Positions 1 to 8,411 of a DNA stretch of 64,000 bases are shown here, piece after piece. Origin of the DNA: JAGDMJ01 sp963809695 (GTDB taxonomy: Bacteria; Bacteroidota; Ignavibacteria; UBA10030; UBA6906). The stretch lies in NCBI GenBank assembly GCA_963809695.1, contig CAWEKI010000006.1, positions 744,001 to 808,000 of the forward strand. The letters run 5' to 3'. How positions within the stretch are numbered: position 1 is the stretch's first letter; each line of letters starts with the position of its first letter. The position numbers were made by a program, and so were the translations under genes. The notes below the pieces were generated by a model. The model was not told where the DNA came from and did no database searches. It saw only the letters and a list, made by a program, of their open reading frames with translations.

Positions 1-195
1 AAGCTTCTGCTAATTGTGGATACGGAGGCACGGACACTCTGGCCCTTCCGCGGTCAGGTTGATTCGGGGGGCAGAATCCCATTAGGGATTCCATATTTAT
101 AGTATCTCAATTTCATCCACCAATTACCGTACCCCGTAGGGGTTGCATAATGCCTGTGTCATGGAACCCCATCCGACTTTGATGAAGTGAATTTC

Positions 196-756
196 ATGGC
201 TGTCAAGACATTACCATTCAAATCTCTCAAATCCCTGGTCAAGGCCTATCTCTTTGCCTGCACGGAAGACAGGAACACCAGAACTCTAACAAGGGGGTTC
301 GCAAAAGCAAGGCGACGCGGGTACCTGACGAAGGCAGAGCTTGAAAAAGTGTGTGCCTGGAAATCTCCGCGCGTCATGAAACAGGTGAAGCGCAATAGGC
401 CTTTCGCCGTCAGGGACGTTACCCGTTCAGCCTTCTCCTGTACATCGGAACTGGATAAGATCCAGACTCTTGTTGCTCTTCACGGGGTCGGCATCCCGAT
501 GGCATCGGCGATCCTCATGTTTACCGACCCCAGGCGCTACGCGGTCATCGACATTCGCGTGTGGCAGCTGCTTCATGCAATGAAGGCCGTTGAAGCGAAT
601 CAGCGTGGTGTGAATTTGACGCCGGGCCAATGGGTCGAGTTTGTTGAAATCGCCCGGTCACATGCCCGGCATCTTGGGGTCACAGCCAGGGACGTTCAAC
701 GAGCTCTCTTCCAGGCACATGTCGACTTTCAAAAGGGAAGGCTCTACCAGGATTGA
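196..756 (+). CDS. Helix-hairpin-helix protein, DNA-glycosylase-like fold (hypothetical)
   Basis: This 186-residue protein is basic in its N-terminal half. Its centre reads LVALHGVGIPMASAIL, a helix-hairpin-helix motif, followed by RYAVIDIRVWQLL. The latter resembles the segment after the hairpin in HhH-GPD glycosylases, where an Asp is catalytic. No Fe-S cysteine cluster is present and the protein is short for a full glycosylase, so I infer only a DNA-binding HhH fold. An upstream in-frame GTG at 187 is possible; I chose the ATG at 196. The gene stands alone and converges on a minus-strand small-RNA candidate. Confidence 0.6.
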   Translation: MAVKTLPFKSLKSLVKAYLFACTEDRNTRTLTRGFAKARRRGYLTKAELEKVCAWKSPRVMKQVKRNRPFAVRDVTRSAFSCTSELDKIQTLVALHGVGIPMASAILMFTDPRRYAVIDIRVWQLLHAMKAVEANQRGVNLTPGQWVEFVEIARSHARHLGVTARDVQRALFQAHVDFQKGRLYQD

Positions 757-795
757 AGATGGAAAATGGAAGATCGAGAATTGAGGATAAGGCGC

Positions 796-949
796 GTAGG
801 ACGGGTCTCCTGACCCGTCTAACAGTGCGAATCGATTTCGGACAAAGCTAAGAGTTGGTTCTGCGGTCCACCTTGCGTGGAATTTCTCGTGCGACGATAT
901 TGCGCCTCGATTAAGGGTGACGTCGTAGGTCGAGTCTCCAGACCCGACC
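796..949. repeat. Two copies of a palindromic intergenic element
   Basis: Copy 1 contains ACGGGTC-TCCT-GACCCGT (801-818). Copy 2 contains GGTCG-a-GTCT-cc-AGAC-c-CGACC (928-949). Both start with GTAGG (796 and 925) and share the core GTAGGwCGrGTCTCCwGACCCG with compensating changes that keep the stem paired. They lie 129 bp apart. This looks like a dispersed REP-like hairpin element. Confidence 0.55.
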
Positions 950-1056
950 CGTATGGTTGACCAAAATTGAGCTAACGAGGCCGGGTGCTCAGACCTAAGC
1001 TCGGACGCTGTATCCGTGTCCTTCCGGTTTTCATCTGTGTTCATCTGTGGAAACAC

Positions 1057-1086
1057 AAAAAAAACCCCCGCCTCAAGCGAGGGTTT
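1057..1086 (-). terminator. Rho-independent terminator of the small RNA
   Basis: On the minus strand AAACCCTCGC pairs with GCGGGGGTTT around a TTGAG loop, giving a 10-bp stem with one G-U pair. It is followed by at least five more T residues (1061-1057). Confidence 0.85.
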
Positions 1087-1153
1087 ATTGGTATCGGTTA
1101 CGCCCTTAGCTCCTTCTTTAACGTCGCGGCTATCGTCGGGCAAACTACGACGC
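1057..1153 (-). ncRNA. Candidate small RNA of about 97 nt
   Basis: A consensus sigma-70 promoter (1160-1188) is followed after about 97 bases by a textbook intrinsic terminator (1062-1086 plus U-tract), with no plausible start codon and frame between them. The predicted 5' end at about 1153 can form a small stem, CGTCG (1152-1148) with CGACG (1138-1134). I do not recognise it as 6S, SRP, tmRNA, RNase P or a known riboswitch. It ends without reading into a gene, so it is an autonomous RNA rather than a leader. Confidence 0.6.
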
Positions 1154-1159
1154 TAGGCA

Positions 1160-1188
1160 ATTGTACAAAACCAAAGCCGAGATGTCAA
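1160..1188 (-). promoter_or_regulatory. Consensus sigma-70 promoter of the small RNA
   Basis: The -35 box TTGACA (1188-1183) and the -10 box TACAAT (1165-1160) are separated by exactly 17 bases. This is among the best housekeeping-type promoters in the window. The predicted start is near 1153. Confidence 0.75.
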
Positions 1189-1357
1189 GTAGAAAATTAT
1201 CCATGCTGGGATCTTGTGAGATGGAGCACATAAGAGCAGGCGCTGGGGGTTAGGGACTGGGGGCTAGCCTGTCGGCAGACACGGATGAACGTTTGGAGTT
1301 TCGATCCATCGTGGAAAGACCTTTCCGATGAGCTTTTCAACTCGCTGGCAGATTGCC

Positions 1358-1378
1358 CGTCCCGACACGGTCGGGACG
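1358..1378. repeat. 21-bp palindrome upstream of the MFS gene
   Basis: CGTCCCGAC and GTCGGGACG flank a 3-base loop. The same theme recurs at 23278-23296 (GTCCCGCT-caa-AGCGGGAC) and, more loosely, at 6893-6917 (ATCCCGAT/ATCGGGAT), which suggests a dispersed genomic element. Confidence 0.5.
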
Positions 1379-1451
1379 AGACCTCCGCCCCAGAGAGGGC
1401 CGGGCTTCGTCGCTGTGTTGTTACTCTCCTGATATTTCCTTATCTGTATTC

Positions 1452-2720
1452 ATGGCTCAACCGAAGAATTTCGTCCGCGCACTCTCTTCCCGTAATTTCC
1501 GACTTTACTACGGCGGACAGGGGATCTCTGTCATCGGGACCTGGATCACCCGCGTCGCCACGAGCTGGCTTGTGTATCGAATCACCGGCTCGGCACTCAT
1601 GCTCGGTGTTACAGGATTCATCGGGCAACTTCCGGTGTTTCTGTTCGCACCGTTCGCCGGCGTCATCGTGGACCGCACCAACAGACACCGGTTGCTTCTG
1701 GTGACGCAGGTGCTCTCCATGATCCAGTCGTTCCTTCTGGCTGCCCTGACACTGACCGGGGTCATCACGGTAATGCACATTATCCTCCTGAGCGCAATGC
1801 AAGGGCTCATCAATGCGTTCGACGTCCCGGTACGACAGGCATTTCTGTCTGAAATGATCGAGAAGAAGGAGGACATCGGAAACGCCATTGCGTTGAATTC
1901 TTCGATGGTCAACGGGGCACGATTGCTGGGGCCGTCCATTGCCGGCGTGATCATCGCCGGGTTCGGAGAGGGAATCTGCTTCACGGTCGACGGCTTTAGC
2001 TATATGGCCGTCATCGCGTCTCTTGTCATGATGCGGCTGCGCCCGGCTCCTCCCCGCCCCGAAAGGAAACAGTTCTTCCATGAATTCATGGAAGGGTTCC
2101 ACTACTCTTTTGGCTTTACCACCATCAAGGCTATACTCCTGTTGCTCGCCCTTTCGAGCATGATGGGGATGTCCTACACCGTGCTCATGCCGGTGTTTGC
2201 ATCAAAAGTCCTGGGAGGGGGGCCGCATACGCTCGGGTTCCTCATGTCCGCGTCGGGACTGGGCGCCCTTGCCGGCGCATTCTTCCTTGCCTCGCGCGAA
2301 TCGGTCCGGGGGCTTGGGCGATGGATTGTCATAGCGAGCAGCGCATTCGGGATCGGGCTCATGGCGTTTTCATTTTCCTTTTCACTTCCACTTTCGTTAT
2401 GCATGCTGCTCGTGGTAGGATTCGGCATGATGGTCCAAATGGCATCCAGCAACACCATCCTTCAAACGATCTCCGAAGAACGGATGCGGGGACGAGTCAT
2501 GGCCTTCTATTCGATGGCGTTCATGGGGATGACGCCGTTCGGGAATCTCCTGGCCGGCGCGCTCGCCGACCTGATCGGCGCGCAGTGGACAACGTTCCTG
2601 GGGGGATTCGTGTGCGTGGTGGGGTCGATGCTTTTTCTCAGGACGTTGCCAAAGTTGAGAGAACAGTTAAGACCGATCTATCGGCAGCTAGGGATTATTC
2701 CACAGCCTATGAGTGAATAG
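1452..2720 (+). CDS. MFS transporter (EntS/MFS_3-like exporter)
   Basis: This 422-residue integral membrane protein has about 12 hydrophobic segments. It opens with SRNFRLYYGGQGISVIGTW, typical of the MFS_3/EntS group. The loop between TM2 and TM3 carries GVIVDRTNRHRLLL, the family's motif-A region. These proteins are proton-coupled exporters of small molecules such as siderophores or drugs; the substrate cannot be told from sequence. I chose the ATG at 1452 because the 33 upstream in-frame residues are non-membrane, Arg-rich and overlap a palindrome. It is a single gene with no adjacent regulator. Confidence 0.85.
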   Translation: MAQPKNFVRALSSRNFRLYYGGQGISVIGTWITRVATSWLVYRITGSALMLGVTGFIGQLPVFLFAPFAGVIVDRTNRHRLLLVTQVLSMIQSFLLAALTLTGVITVMHIILLSAMQGLINAFDVPVRQAFLSEMIEKKEDIGNAIALNSSMVNGARLLGPSIAGVIIAGFGEGICFTVDGFSYMAVIASLVMMRLRPAPPRPERKQFFHEFMEGFHYSFGFTTIKAILLLLALSSMMGMSYTVLMPVFASKVLGGGPHTLGFLMSASGLGALAGAFFLASRESVRGLGRWIVIASSAFGIGLMAFSFSFSLPLSLCMLLVVGFGMMVQMASSNTILQTISEERMRGRVMAFYSMAFMGMTPFGNLLAGALADLIGAQWTTFLGGFVCVVGSMLFLRTLPKLREQLRPIYRQLGIIPQPMSE

Positions 2721-2811
2721 GGCATAGGGCCTAGTGGTAACCCAATTGTTGGTTGAGTATCGGTTGTTGATCCTCGTGTCATCTCTATCCCCTATTCCGC
2801 GCCTTCTTGCC

Positions 2812-3366
2812 TCACCTTCTCGGCAGCACGCTCTCCAGGCAGAAACAGGTCAGCTTGCCCACGGTGTCCCAGTGTTCACAGACTTCCGGGAGCGGACAAC
2901 TGGCGCACAGATGGCCGATGTCGGACTTTGCAGTATAGAGCGTTCCCGCCTCCTCGTGGATTTTCCTAAGCTGGTTCAAATATTTGCCTGCCACCAGCGG
3001 GTGAAGCGTATCCTTCTTCTTCTGACCCAGCCACTCGAAAACGCCCTTGTCCCCGCGTGCGGAATTGCACTGTTTGCAGGCAAGCACCATGTTGTCGGCG
3101 GTGTCGTCTCCGCCCCGGCTTTTGGGAATGAGGTGATCGGTGGTCAGGTCGGTGGTGGAGCCGCAGAAGACGCACTGTTGAGGCACCTCCTGCTCCCGTT
3201 CCCACTCCCGGATCGTCCCCGAGATGCTGATTTCTCCCCGGCGGAGCTTCATGAAACGATCCGTGATGAATCCCCGCTCAAGACCACCATGGGCCGAGCG
3301 GGAGATGAGCATTGCGTACTCGTAGAAGATCTCTTCGAGGATTGTTCGAACCATTGGGGGTGGCAT
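2812..3366 (-). CDS. HNH endonuclease family protein
   Basis: The 184-residue protein carries an HNH core in its middle. A CVFC pair is followed by TTDHLIPKSRGGDDTADNMV and then LACKQCNSARGDK, so the Asp-His, Asn and the two zinc-binding CxxC knuckles are all present. The N-terminal third is helical. The C-terminal part holds four more cysteines (CASCPLPEVC, CFC) that may bind a second metal. HNH proteins cut DNA with a single metal ion. No methylase or other defence partner is adjacent. A GAGG ribosome site precedes the ATG. Confidence 0.8.
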   Translation of the reverse strand: MPPPMVRTILEEIFYEYAMLISRSAHGGLERGFITDRFMKLRRGEISISGTIREWEREQEVPQQCVFCGSTTDLTTDHLIPKSRGGDDTADNMVLACKQCNSARGDKGVFEWLGQKKKDTLHPLVAGKYLNQLRKIHEEAGTLYTAKSDIGHLCASCPLPEVCEHWDTVGKLTCFCLESVLPRR

Positions 3367-3466
3367 TGTAAGCCTCGTCGGAAGTGGAACCCAGTTTGAA
3401 CAAGACAGAGGTCAGACATCAGAGAAGAAGCAGAAAAGAAAACTGTCGATTGTCAATCTCTGACTT

Positions 3467-3916
3467 CTATTCTCCCAGATCCACATCATCGATCGGGACA
3501 TCATAGTGTGCAAGCAGAATTTCGAATCGTCGCTGCTCCTCTTTCTTGAATGTGTCCTGATCTGGGAAAAGCGTTTTGGTCAGCGCCGCTTCGTCGAATC
3601 CATCCGCGGTCGTCTGCACGTTTTTGAAGACGATCGTCACCCGGTAATCCCACCGTCCATCCTCGGTCGCGTGCAGGCGCGGCTTCACCGCTGCAACCTT
3701 CAGAATCCTTCCCATCTCGATCTGTCTCTTCAAAACCGGATAATGATTCTTCTTGAAGAGGCGGATGAACTCGTCGGCGTACCCCCAGCGGGTCTTGTAA
3801 TAATACTCCACCACGTACGGCCTTTCGGCCGCCGCTTGCGGCGACTCCTGCGCGATCACAGCCGCCGGAATGGCAAAGAAGACGCACAACAAAAGGGAGG
3901 ATACAAGTGATTCCAT
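3467..3916 (-). CDS. Secreted hypothetical protein
   Basis: This 149-residue protein starts with a clear signal peptide (hydrophobic LLLCVFFAIPAAVIA, probable cleavage after AQ). The mature part is rich in aromatic and charged residues (YVVEYYYKTRWGYADEFIRL) and has no cysteine or metal motif. It could be a small periplasmic alpha/beta-barrel-like protein, but I do not recognise the family. An AAGGAG ribosome site lies just before the ATG. A degraded gene fragment lies upstream. Confidence 0.65.
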   Translation of the reverse strand: MESLVSSLLLCVFFAIPAAVIAQESPQAAAERPYVVEYYYKTRWGYADEFIRLFKKNHYPVLKRQIEMGRILKVAAVKPRLHATEDGRWDYRVTIVFKNVQTTADGFDEAALTKTLFPDQDTFKKEEQRRFEILLAHYDVPIDDVDLGE

Positions 3917-3964
3917 GGTTGCTACTCCTTGAATAGAATAAAATACCCTTGAAATGCAAATACT

Positions 3965-4177
3965 CTATTGCCTCGCCCGCGTGTTGTCTGATGCAGTATC
4001 CCACGTCTTGAGAAGTCTTTGATGCTTGTGGAGTTGCACCGCATGAGAGTATTTCTTACCCGACCTAACCAACCGGCCCGATTCGATGTCCTCCCTGAGC
4101 TTCAAAATTCCCTTCAAGGTCGACGCCCCGTTTGTTGCTGTTTCGGCAATCGCGATCAGGAAGTTTGTTGGCGCAAA
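3965..4177 (-). pseudogene. Remnant resembling the C-terminal part of a Fic-family protein
   Basis: One minus-strand frame runs for about 70 codons without a start codon and with a stop immediately upstream (4178-4180). It reads FLIAIAETATNGASTLKGIL, then KLREDIESGRL. This resembles the helical region after the catalytic core of Fic AMP-transferases (consensus roughly FL.g..E.a..a..t...il.LRe). The HPFxxGNGR active site is absent, so this is probably a decayed fragment. The family call rests on memory of the consensus and is tentative. Confidence 0.35.
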
Positions 4178-4223
4178 CTAAAATAAGAAAGTCCATGTTT
4201 TAATCAAAAATCAGACGTTAGCA

Positions 4224-5792
4224 TCAATTAAAGATCCTCAGCTTGGCCCATTCTGCGGTTATAGAAAAACGGGGCCCGCGGGCAACATAGATGGGGATCC
4301 TCTGCTGCGGACGCGTGCAATATTCACAGGTCTGCACCCCGGCTTCCACAACACTTTCGAACCTGCTCTCGATATCCCTTCGATTCACGAACACGGCAAT
4401 GTACGTCTTTACCGAGTCGGAGGGCGGACCCCAGAGAAAATAGCTGTTGTGCGTGGCAAAGACCGGCGGGAGGCCAAACTCCGGTCCGTACAGCTCCAGT
4501 GCTCCCGCTTCGCCATAGTTCGTGCTGACAATGACGGCATTGCGCTGCTCTTCCGGGGGAAGATCGCGATAAACCCGCCCCACCTCGGATGCCAGCTCAT
4601 GCCATCCCAGCCGGTCGGCTATCCACTGCGGCAGTGCCTCGTTCGATTTTCCTCTCTCAATATCAAAGGAGATCCCAAGTGCGGAAAGGTAACTTCTGAG
4701 TGCCGGAGGCGGCAGCAGCGGAGTGGCGATCGGAGCAGCCAGGGCTATCCCGACGATGAGAATGGCCACAGTAGCCGGTACGATCACCCGCTTCACCGCC
4801 GGAAGCGTGTTCTTTCCGATGGCTACCGCACCCAGGGCGAGAAGGACCGTGTACATTGAAGCGATCCTGTCTGGGCGGCTGGATTGACCGGCAATCATCA
4901 CCGCGAGAAGAAAAAGGTATGTCCATCCGATGAAGCGGTAACGCTTCGTTTGACCGGAGAATAAGCAGTATGCCAGGCCAACAATCCAGACTGGAAAAGC
5001 TAAGGGGTTGAGGAAAATGATCTGCGTGAGAACAACCTTCAGCGGTCCGGTAGGGATATTCTTATTGATCATCGCGTTCCGGTAGAACTCGATTGACGGG
5101 AATCCGTTCTGTACTTGCCACACGAGGTTCGGCAGGCTCACGATAAAGCATCCGATGATACCCCAGAGCAGCCATTTGTTCCAGAGGAGCCGCCGGGCGC
5201 TCGTCAATATCATTCCGGCCGCGATGGCAATTCCGTACACGAGCATCGTGTGCTTCATCTCGAGCCCCAGTCCCATCAGCACACCGATCGCAAGCCAGTA
5301 CTTCGGCCGCTCTTCCTGCACCAGCTTGATGAGCAGGTAGAGGATGCTTGTCCAGATCAGGATCTCGAAGACATTCATCGAATAGAAGCTGCCCATAAGA
5401 AGGTAAACGGGCACGGCAATCGCTGCGAGCGCGGCAATGATCATGGCTGCCCTGTTGCCTCCCAGGCGGCGCGCCATGGCGCCCGTAAGAAAGACCGTGG
5501 TAGCGGCAGAAAGTGAAGGCAGGAACCTGATGGCAGGCAGAGAGTCTCCAAAGAGCCATCGGCTCAGCGCGAGCAGTGCGATGGACAGGGGAGGATGATC
5601 CACATAGCCGAACGCGAGCCGCTTGGAACAGGCGATATAATAAAGCTCATCAATGAAGTAGCCGTAGCCGGAGAAGGCGGCAGTGAGCATGAGATACAGG
5701 AAGAGGGCGAATGAAAGTCCGGACAGGACGAGAAAGTCGGTCCCGGCGAAAGGCCACTTTGGCGGAGCAATTTCCGTACTGTTTTGCTGCAT
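4224..5792 (-). CDS. Membrane glycosyltransferase, GT39/PMT-like (ArnT superfamily)
   Basis: The protein is about 522 residues with some ten hydrophobic segments in its first 400 residues, then a soluble C-terminal domain. The first periplasmic loop contains YFIDELYYIACSKRLAFGYV, with the acidic pair typical of the catalytic site of PMT_2 enzymes, followed by DHPPLS. Such enzymes transfer a sugar from a polyprenyl-phosphate donor outside the cytoplasmic membrane. The C-terminal domain has four cysteines including CEYC. A longer frame starts at 5909 but its first 39 residues look non-coding; I prefer the Met at 5792. The gene stands alone. Confidence 0.75.
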   Translation of the reverse strand: MQQNSTEIAPPKWPFAGTDFLVLSGLSFALFLYLMLTAAFSGYGYFIDELYYIACSKRLAFGYVDHPPLSIALLALSRWLFGDSLPAIRFLPSLSAATTVFLTGAMARRLGGNRAAMIIAALAAIAVPVYLLMGSFYSMNVFEILIWTSILYLLIKLVQEERPKYWLAIGVLMGLGLEMKHTMLVYGIAIAAGMILTSARRLLWNKWLLWGIIGCFIVSLPNLVWQVQNGFPSIEFYRNAMINKNIPTGPLKVVLTQIIFLNPLAFPVWIVGLAYCLFSGQTKRYRFIGWTYLFLLAVMIAGQSSRPDRIASMYTVLLALGAVAIGKNTLPAVKRVIVPATVAILIVGIALAAPIATPLLPPPALRSYLSALGISFDIERGKSNEALPQWIADRLGWHELASEVGRVYRDLPPEEQRNAVIVSTNYGEAGALELYGPEFGLPPVFATHNSYFLWGPPSDSVKTYIAVFVNRRDIESRFESVVEAGVQTCEYCTRPQQRIPIYVARGPRFSITAEWAKLRIFN

Positions 5793-5975
5793 GAGAGTGG
5801 TCCCGAGCCGACAGATGAATGTAGTGAATGAGAGGGAAAAAATCGACAGGCTCCATGATTCATCATGGGGGTCTGTCGTCCTGACATGTTTTCGGTCAGA
5901 GCCTATCAAGAGCCAGTGATGGGTACTGAGTAAGACCTTCAGAGCACGGCAGGTCAGCTCGACAAGCCGCCGCAG

Positions 5976-6806
5976 CTACTGCTTCGTCTTCCTCTCCTTT
6001 GCCGCTTCGTGTTCCTTCAACCAGCGGACCGCCTCGGGACGGTCAGCCCATACATCCCCGAGCTCAACGGCGCAGGCTATCGCTTCACTCACATCCCCGG
6101 GGAAAAAGGACTCGGGCAGCTTCTCGGGAGTGTGTTTCTTCCCGGTGAGGTATCCTTCCACATGCTTATTTGCTTCGCGGGCATTTTGAAGCTCTGCCTC
6201 CCCGATGGTGGTGTCACCTTTCAATACTGCCAGCAGCACTCTCGACCACGCAAAGAGCGCGCTGCCGTCGTCGGGATAACGGCTCAGTAGAGAAGCGGCT
6301 GTGTCGAGGTCTTTCGTCTCGAAGTAAAGCCCGAGCAGCACGAATCGGCATCCCAGGTTGTCGTTGGGGTTCAAATTGAGGATGCCCTCACATTCGCCAA
6401 TCGCCTGGTCGAATTCCTTCTCGTATCTCAGCGTGAGCGCCAGCTGGAATCGCGCGCGCATATAGGGGCGCGTTTCCAGCAGTTCCCAGAAATGTCCCCG
6501 CTCCCGCTCGAAGAGCTCCGGGCTCAGGTCTTCCGCGGCGCGCATGACAATCAGGTGCATCGCTTCGATGTAATCGTCGGTCTCTTCAAAAACATCGGCG
6601 AGAATGATGAGTGCGTCGGTGCATCGCGGATCAAGCACCACGGCCTTCACGGCAAGTTCCAGCTGCTCGGTTGTGGATTCTGCCGACATGGCGCTGAGTG
6701 CAAGTTCCCGTGCCCTCGCCTTCATGGTGCCCGGTTCATGATCTCTCACAGGATGTAAGGCAGCCGGTGACGGTCTCGGTGTGTTGTTCTTAGACTTTTT
6801 GGACAT
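5976..6806 (-). CDS. Tetratricopeptide-repeat protein (ST7-like)
   Basis: This 276-residue soluble protein has a basic, Pro-rich N-terminus and then helical repeats. Segments such as ALIILADVFEETDDYIEAMH and LNLNPNDNLGCRFVLLGLYF are TPR-like, and the NPNDNLGCR stretch recalls ST7-type TPR proteins. It lacks a signal peptide and so should be cytoplasmic. Its function is probably protein-protein interaction. An AGGAGG ribosome site six bases before the ATG makes the start secure. It is divergent from the exonuclease gene. Confidence 0.75.
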   Translation of the reverse strand: MSKKSKNNTPRPSPAALHPVRDHEPGTMKARARELALSAMSAESTTEQLELAVKAVVLDPRCTDALIILADVFEETDDYIEAMHLIVMRAAEDLSPELFERERGHFWELLETRPYMRARFQLALTLRYEKEFDQAIGECEGILNLNPNDNLGCRFVLLGLYFETKDLDTAASLLSRYPDDGSALFAWSRVLLAVLKGDTTIGEAELQNAREANKHVEGYLTGKKHTPEKLPESFFPGDVSEAIACAVELGDVWADRPEAVRWLKEHEAAKERKTKQ

Positions 6807-6892
6807 TGGATTCCTCCTCTTCTGTCAACAAAAGATTTCAGAAAAGGTGCGGAAAAGCAATAGGGAGGGGATAGCAATTGAACTATTGACAG

Positions 6893-6926
6893 ATCCCGAT
6901 TAAGGAGCGATCGGGATTGTTTTTCT
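6893..6926 (+). terminator. Inverted repeat with T-rich tail in a divergent promoter region
   Basis: ATCCCGAT (6893-6900) and ATCGGGAT (6910-6917) flank a 9-base loop and are followed by TGTTTTTCTT on the plus strand. The shape is that of an intrinsic terminator, yet no plus-strand gene lies upstream. It may attenuate the exonuclease transcript, or it may be another copy of the dispersed GGGAT/C palindromes. Confidence 0.4.
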
Positions 6927-6982
6927 TGCTTCCAAGACGTAGATTGGCTTCGTATTCTCCGTTTCACAATTGGCGACCCCGC

Positions 6983-7738
6983 ATGCGACTGAGCCTAGAG
7001 CGAAGCCTTGTCTTCTTCGATGTTGAGACCACCGGTTTGAACGTACAGACCGATCGGATCATACAGATCTCCACCATGAAATTCGCCCCGGGCCAGGAGC
7101 ATCCGAACGTTCGTACGATCCTGATGAATCCCCTCATCCCGATTCCGCCGGAGGCCACGGTCATTCATCACATTACAAACGAACAGGTGAGGGGACTTCC
7201 CGGCTTTCCGGCGTTCGCGAAGGACCTGGAGGGGATCTTCCAGAGTAGCGACGTGGGCGGGTACAACGTGGCGAAGTTCGACCTGCCAGTCCTGGCGGAG
7301 GAGTTCAGACGGTGCAACATTGCGTTTCCGGCGTCCGGCATGAAGATCGTGGACGTGCAGTCGCTCTATTTCCTGAAGGAACCCCGAACTCTTTCAGCTG
7401 CGGTAAGGTTCTACTGTGGGAAGGAGCATCCCGGCGCCCATGACGCCGAGGCGGACGTACGGGCTGCGGTTGCCGTGCTGGAGAGTCAGCTGGAGCGGTA
7501 CCAGGAGCTGCGCGGGACGGTAGATGAGCTGCACTCCCTTTGCTTCCCCGAGGAGCTCGTGGACTTCGGGGGGAGGCTGAAGAAGAACGGGAAGGGACAA
7601 ACGGTCTGGGCATTCGGGAAGAATAGGGGAAAGCCCGTCAAGGATGATCCGGACTATGCACAGTGGGTGATGAAGAACGATTTCCCCCCGGATACGAAGA
7701 GGATTATAGGAGAGGTGTTGAAAGGTACAAGAGAGTAG
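6983..7738 (+). CDS. DEDDh 3'-5' exonuclease with DUF3820-like tail
   Basis: The protein is 251 residues. All three exonuclease motifs of the DnaQ/epsilon family are visible: FDVETTGL near the N-terminus (ExoI), NVAKFDLPVL (ExoII) and HDAEADVRA (ExoIII, the His and last Asp of DEDDh). The last 40 residues (FGKNRGKPV, DPDYAQWVMKNDFP) match the DUF3820 type of small domain often fused to such nucleases. The protein would trim single-stranded DNA or RNA 3' ends, probably in repair. I chose the ATG at 6983 because residues encoded upstream overlap the hairpin and precede the conserved domain. Confidence 0.85.
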   Translation: MRLSLERSLVFFDVETTGLNVQTDRIIQISTMKFAPGQEHPNVRTILMNPLIPIPPEATVIHHITNEQVRGLPGFPAFAKDLEGIFQSSDVGGYNVAKFDLPVLAEEFRRCNIAFPASGMKIVDVQSLYFLKEPRTLSAAVRFYCGKEHPGAHDAEADVRAAVAVLESQLERYQELRGTVDELHSLCFPEELVDFGGRLKKNGKGQTVWAFGKNRGKPVKDDPDYAQWVMKNDFPPDTKRIIGEVLKGTRE

Positions 7739-7820
7739 AGCCAAGGACAAGACGGACTCGAAGGGCCATAGAGGAGAGAGTTTTTTAGGAATGGGGGAAA
7801 AACAGAGAGGTCGCAGAGAT

Positions 7821-8393
7821 ATGCACGAAACACCAGAACAGTACACAGAGCGGATTCTTCGGTATCAACAGGGCCAGAAGCCGCTGGCGGTGATGGCTGC
7901 AACGCCCCGGAAACTGCTCCTGTTGCTCAAGGGGAAACGCCGAGCCGCGTTAACAAAGCGGGCCGAGCCCGACAAATGGTCGGTTGGAGAAGTCCTTGCG
8001 CATCTCGCCGATGCGGAATTGGCGTTCAGCTGGCGGATCCGGTTGATGCTCGGGGCCAACGGCACGACGGTCCAGGCGTATGATCAAGATGTCTGGTGTG
8101 CGTTTTCCAGCTACCCGAAGCATGACCCGAAGATGTCACTGGACGCTTTTCGGATTCTGCGTGAACGCAACGTTCATCTGTTGCGCCTCATCCCGAAGGA
8201 GATGTGGAAAAACTATGGCATGCACGAAGAGCGGGGAAAAGAGACGGTGGCACGGCTTACCGAGATGATGGCAGGGCACGATATTAATCATGTGAGGCAG
8301 CTGGAGGGGATGCTGAAAAGCGGAAAGAGGGACCAGGGGCCGGAAAAACCGATAAGCCGACAACTGTCCGATGGACGCCTTCGAAAAGAATGA
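7821..8393 (+). CDS. DinB-family (DinB_2) four-helix protein
   Basis: This 190-residue protein has the DinB_2 layout. WSVGEVLAHLADAELAF supplies the first His, and GHDINHVRQLE supplies the two C-terminal His residues of the metal-binding triad. Members are putative metal-dependent thiol transferases or hydrolases, many with unknown substrates. The C-terminal 20 residues are basic and probably disordered. An upstream in-frame ATG at 7791 exists, but the family usually begins near the HETPEQY segment. It follows the exonuclease by about 80 bp and may be co-transcribed. Confidence 0.8.
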   Translation: MHETPEQYTERILRYQQGQKPLAVMAATPRKLLLLLKGKRRAALTKRAEPDKWSVGEVLAHLADAELAFSWRIRLMLGANGTTVQAYDQDVWCAFSSYPKHDPKMSLDAFRILRERNVHLLRLIPKEMWKNYGMHEERGKETVARLTEMMAGHDINHVRQLEGMLKSGKRDQGPEKPISRQLSDGRLRKE

Positions 8394-8411
8394 GGTGAAG
8401 CCTCTGAAGTA

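Larger units (their letters stand above)
757..1451. other. Intergenic region with palindromes and an sRNA candidate
   Basis: This stretch carries no credible protein gene. It holds two related palindromes (796-818 and 925-949), a short direct repeat (tcatctgtgt/tcatctgtgg) near 1031-1050, a minus-strand promoter-RNA-terminator unit (1057-1188), and a 21-bp palindrome at 1358-1378 just before the MFS gene. Short open frames here are low-complexity by-products of these elements. Confidence 0.7.

Noticed and set aside
658..1143. 161-codon minus-strand frame
   Set aside because: It runs through the small-RNA terminator and the palindromes, starts from TTG, and its translation has no protein-like pattern.
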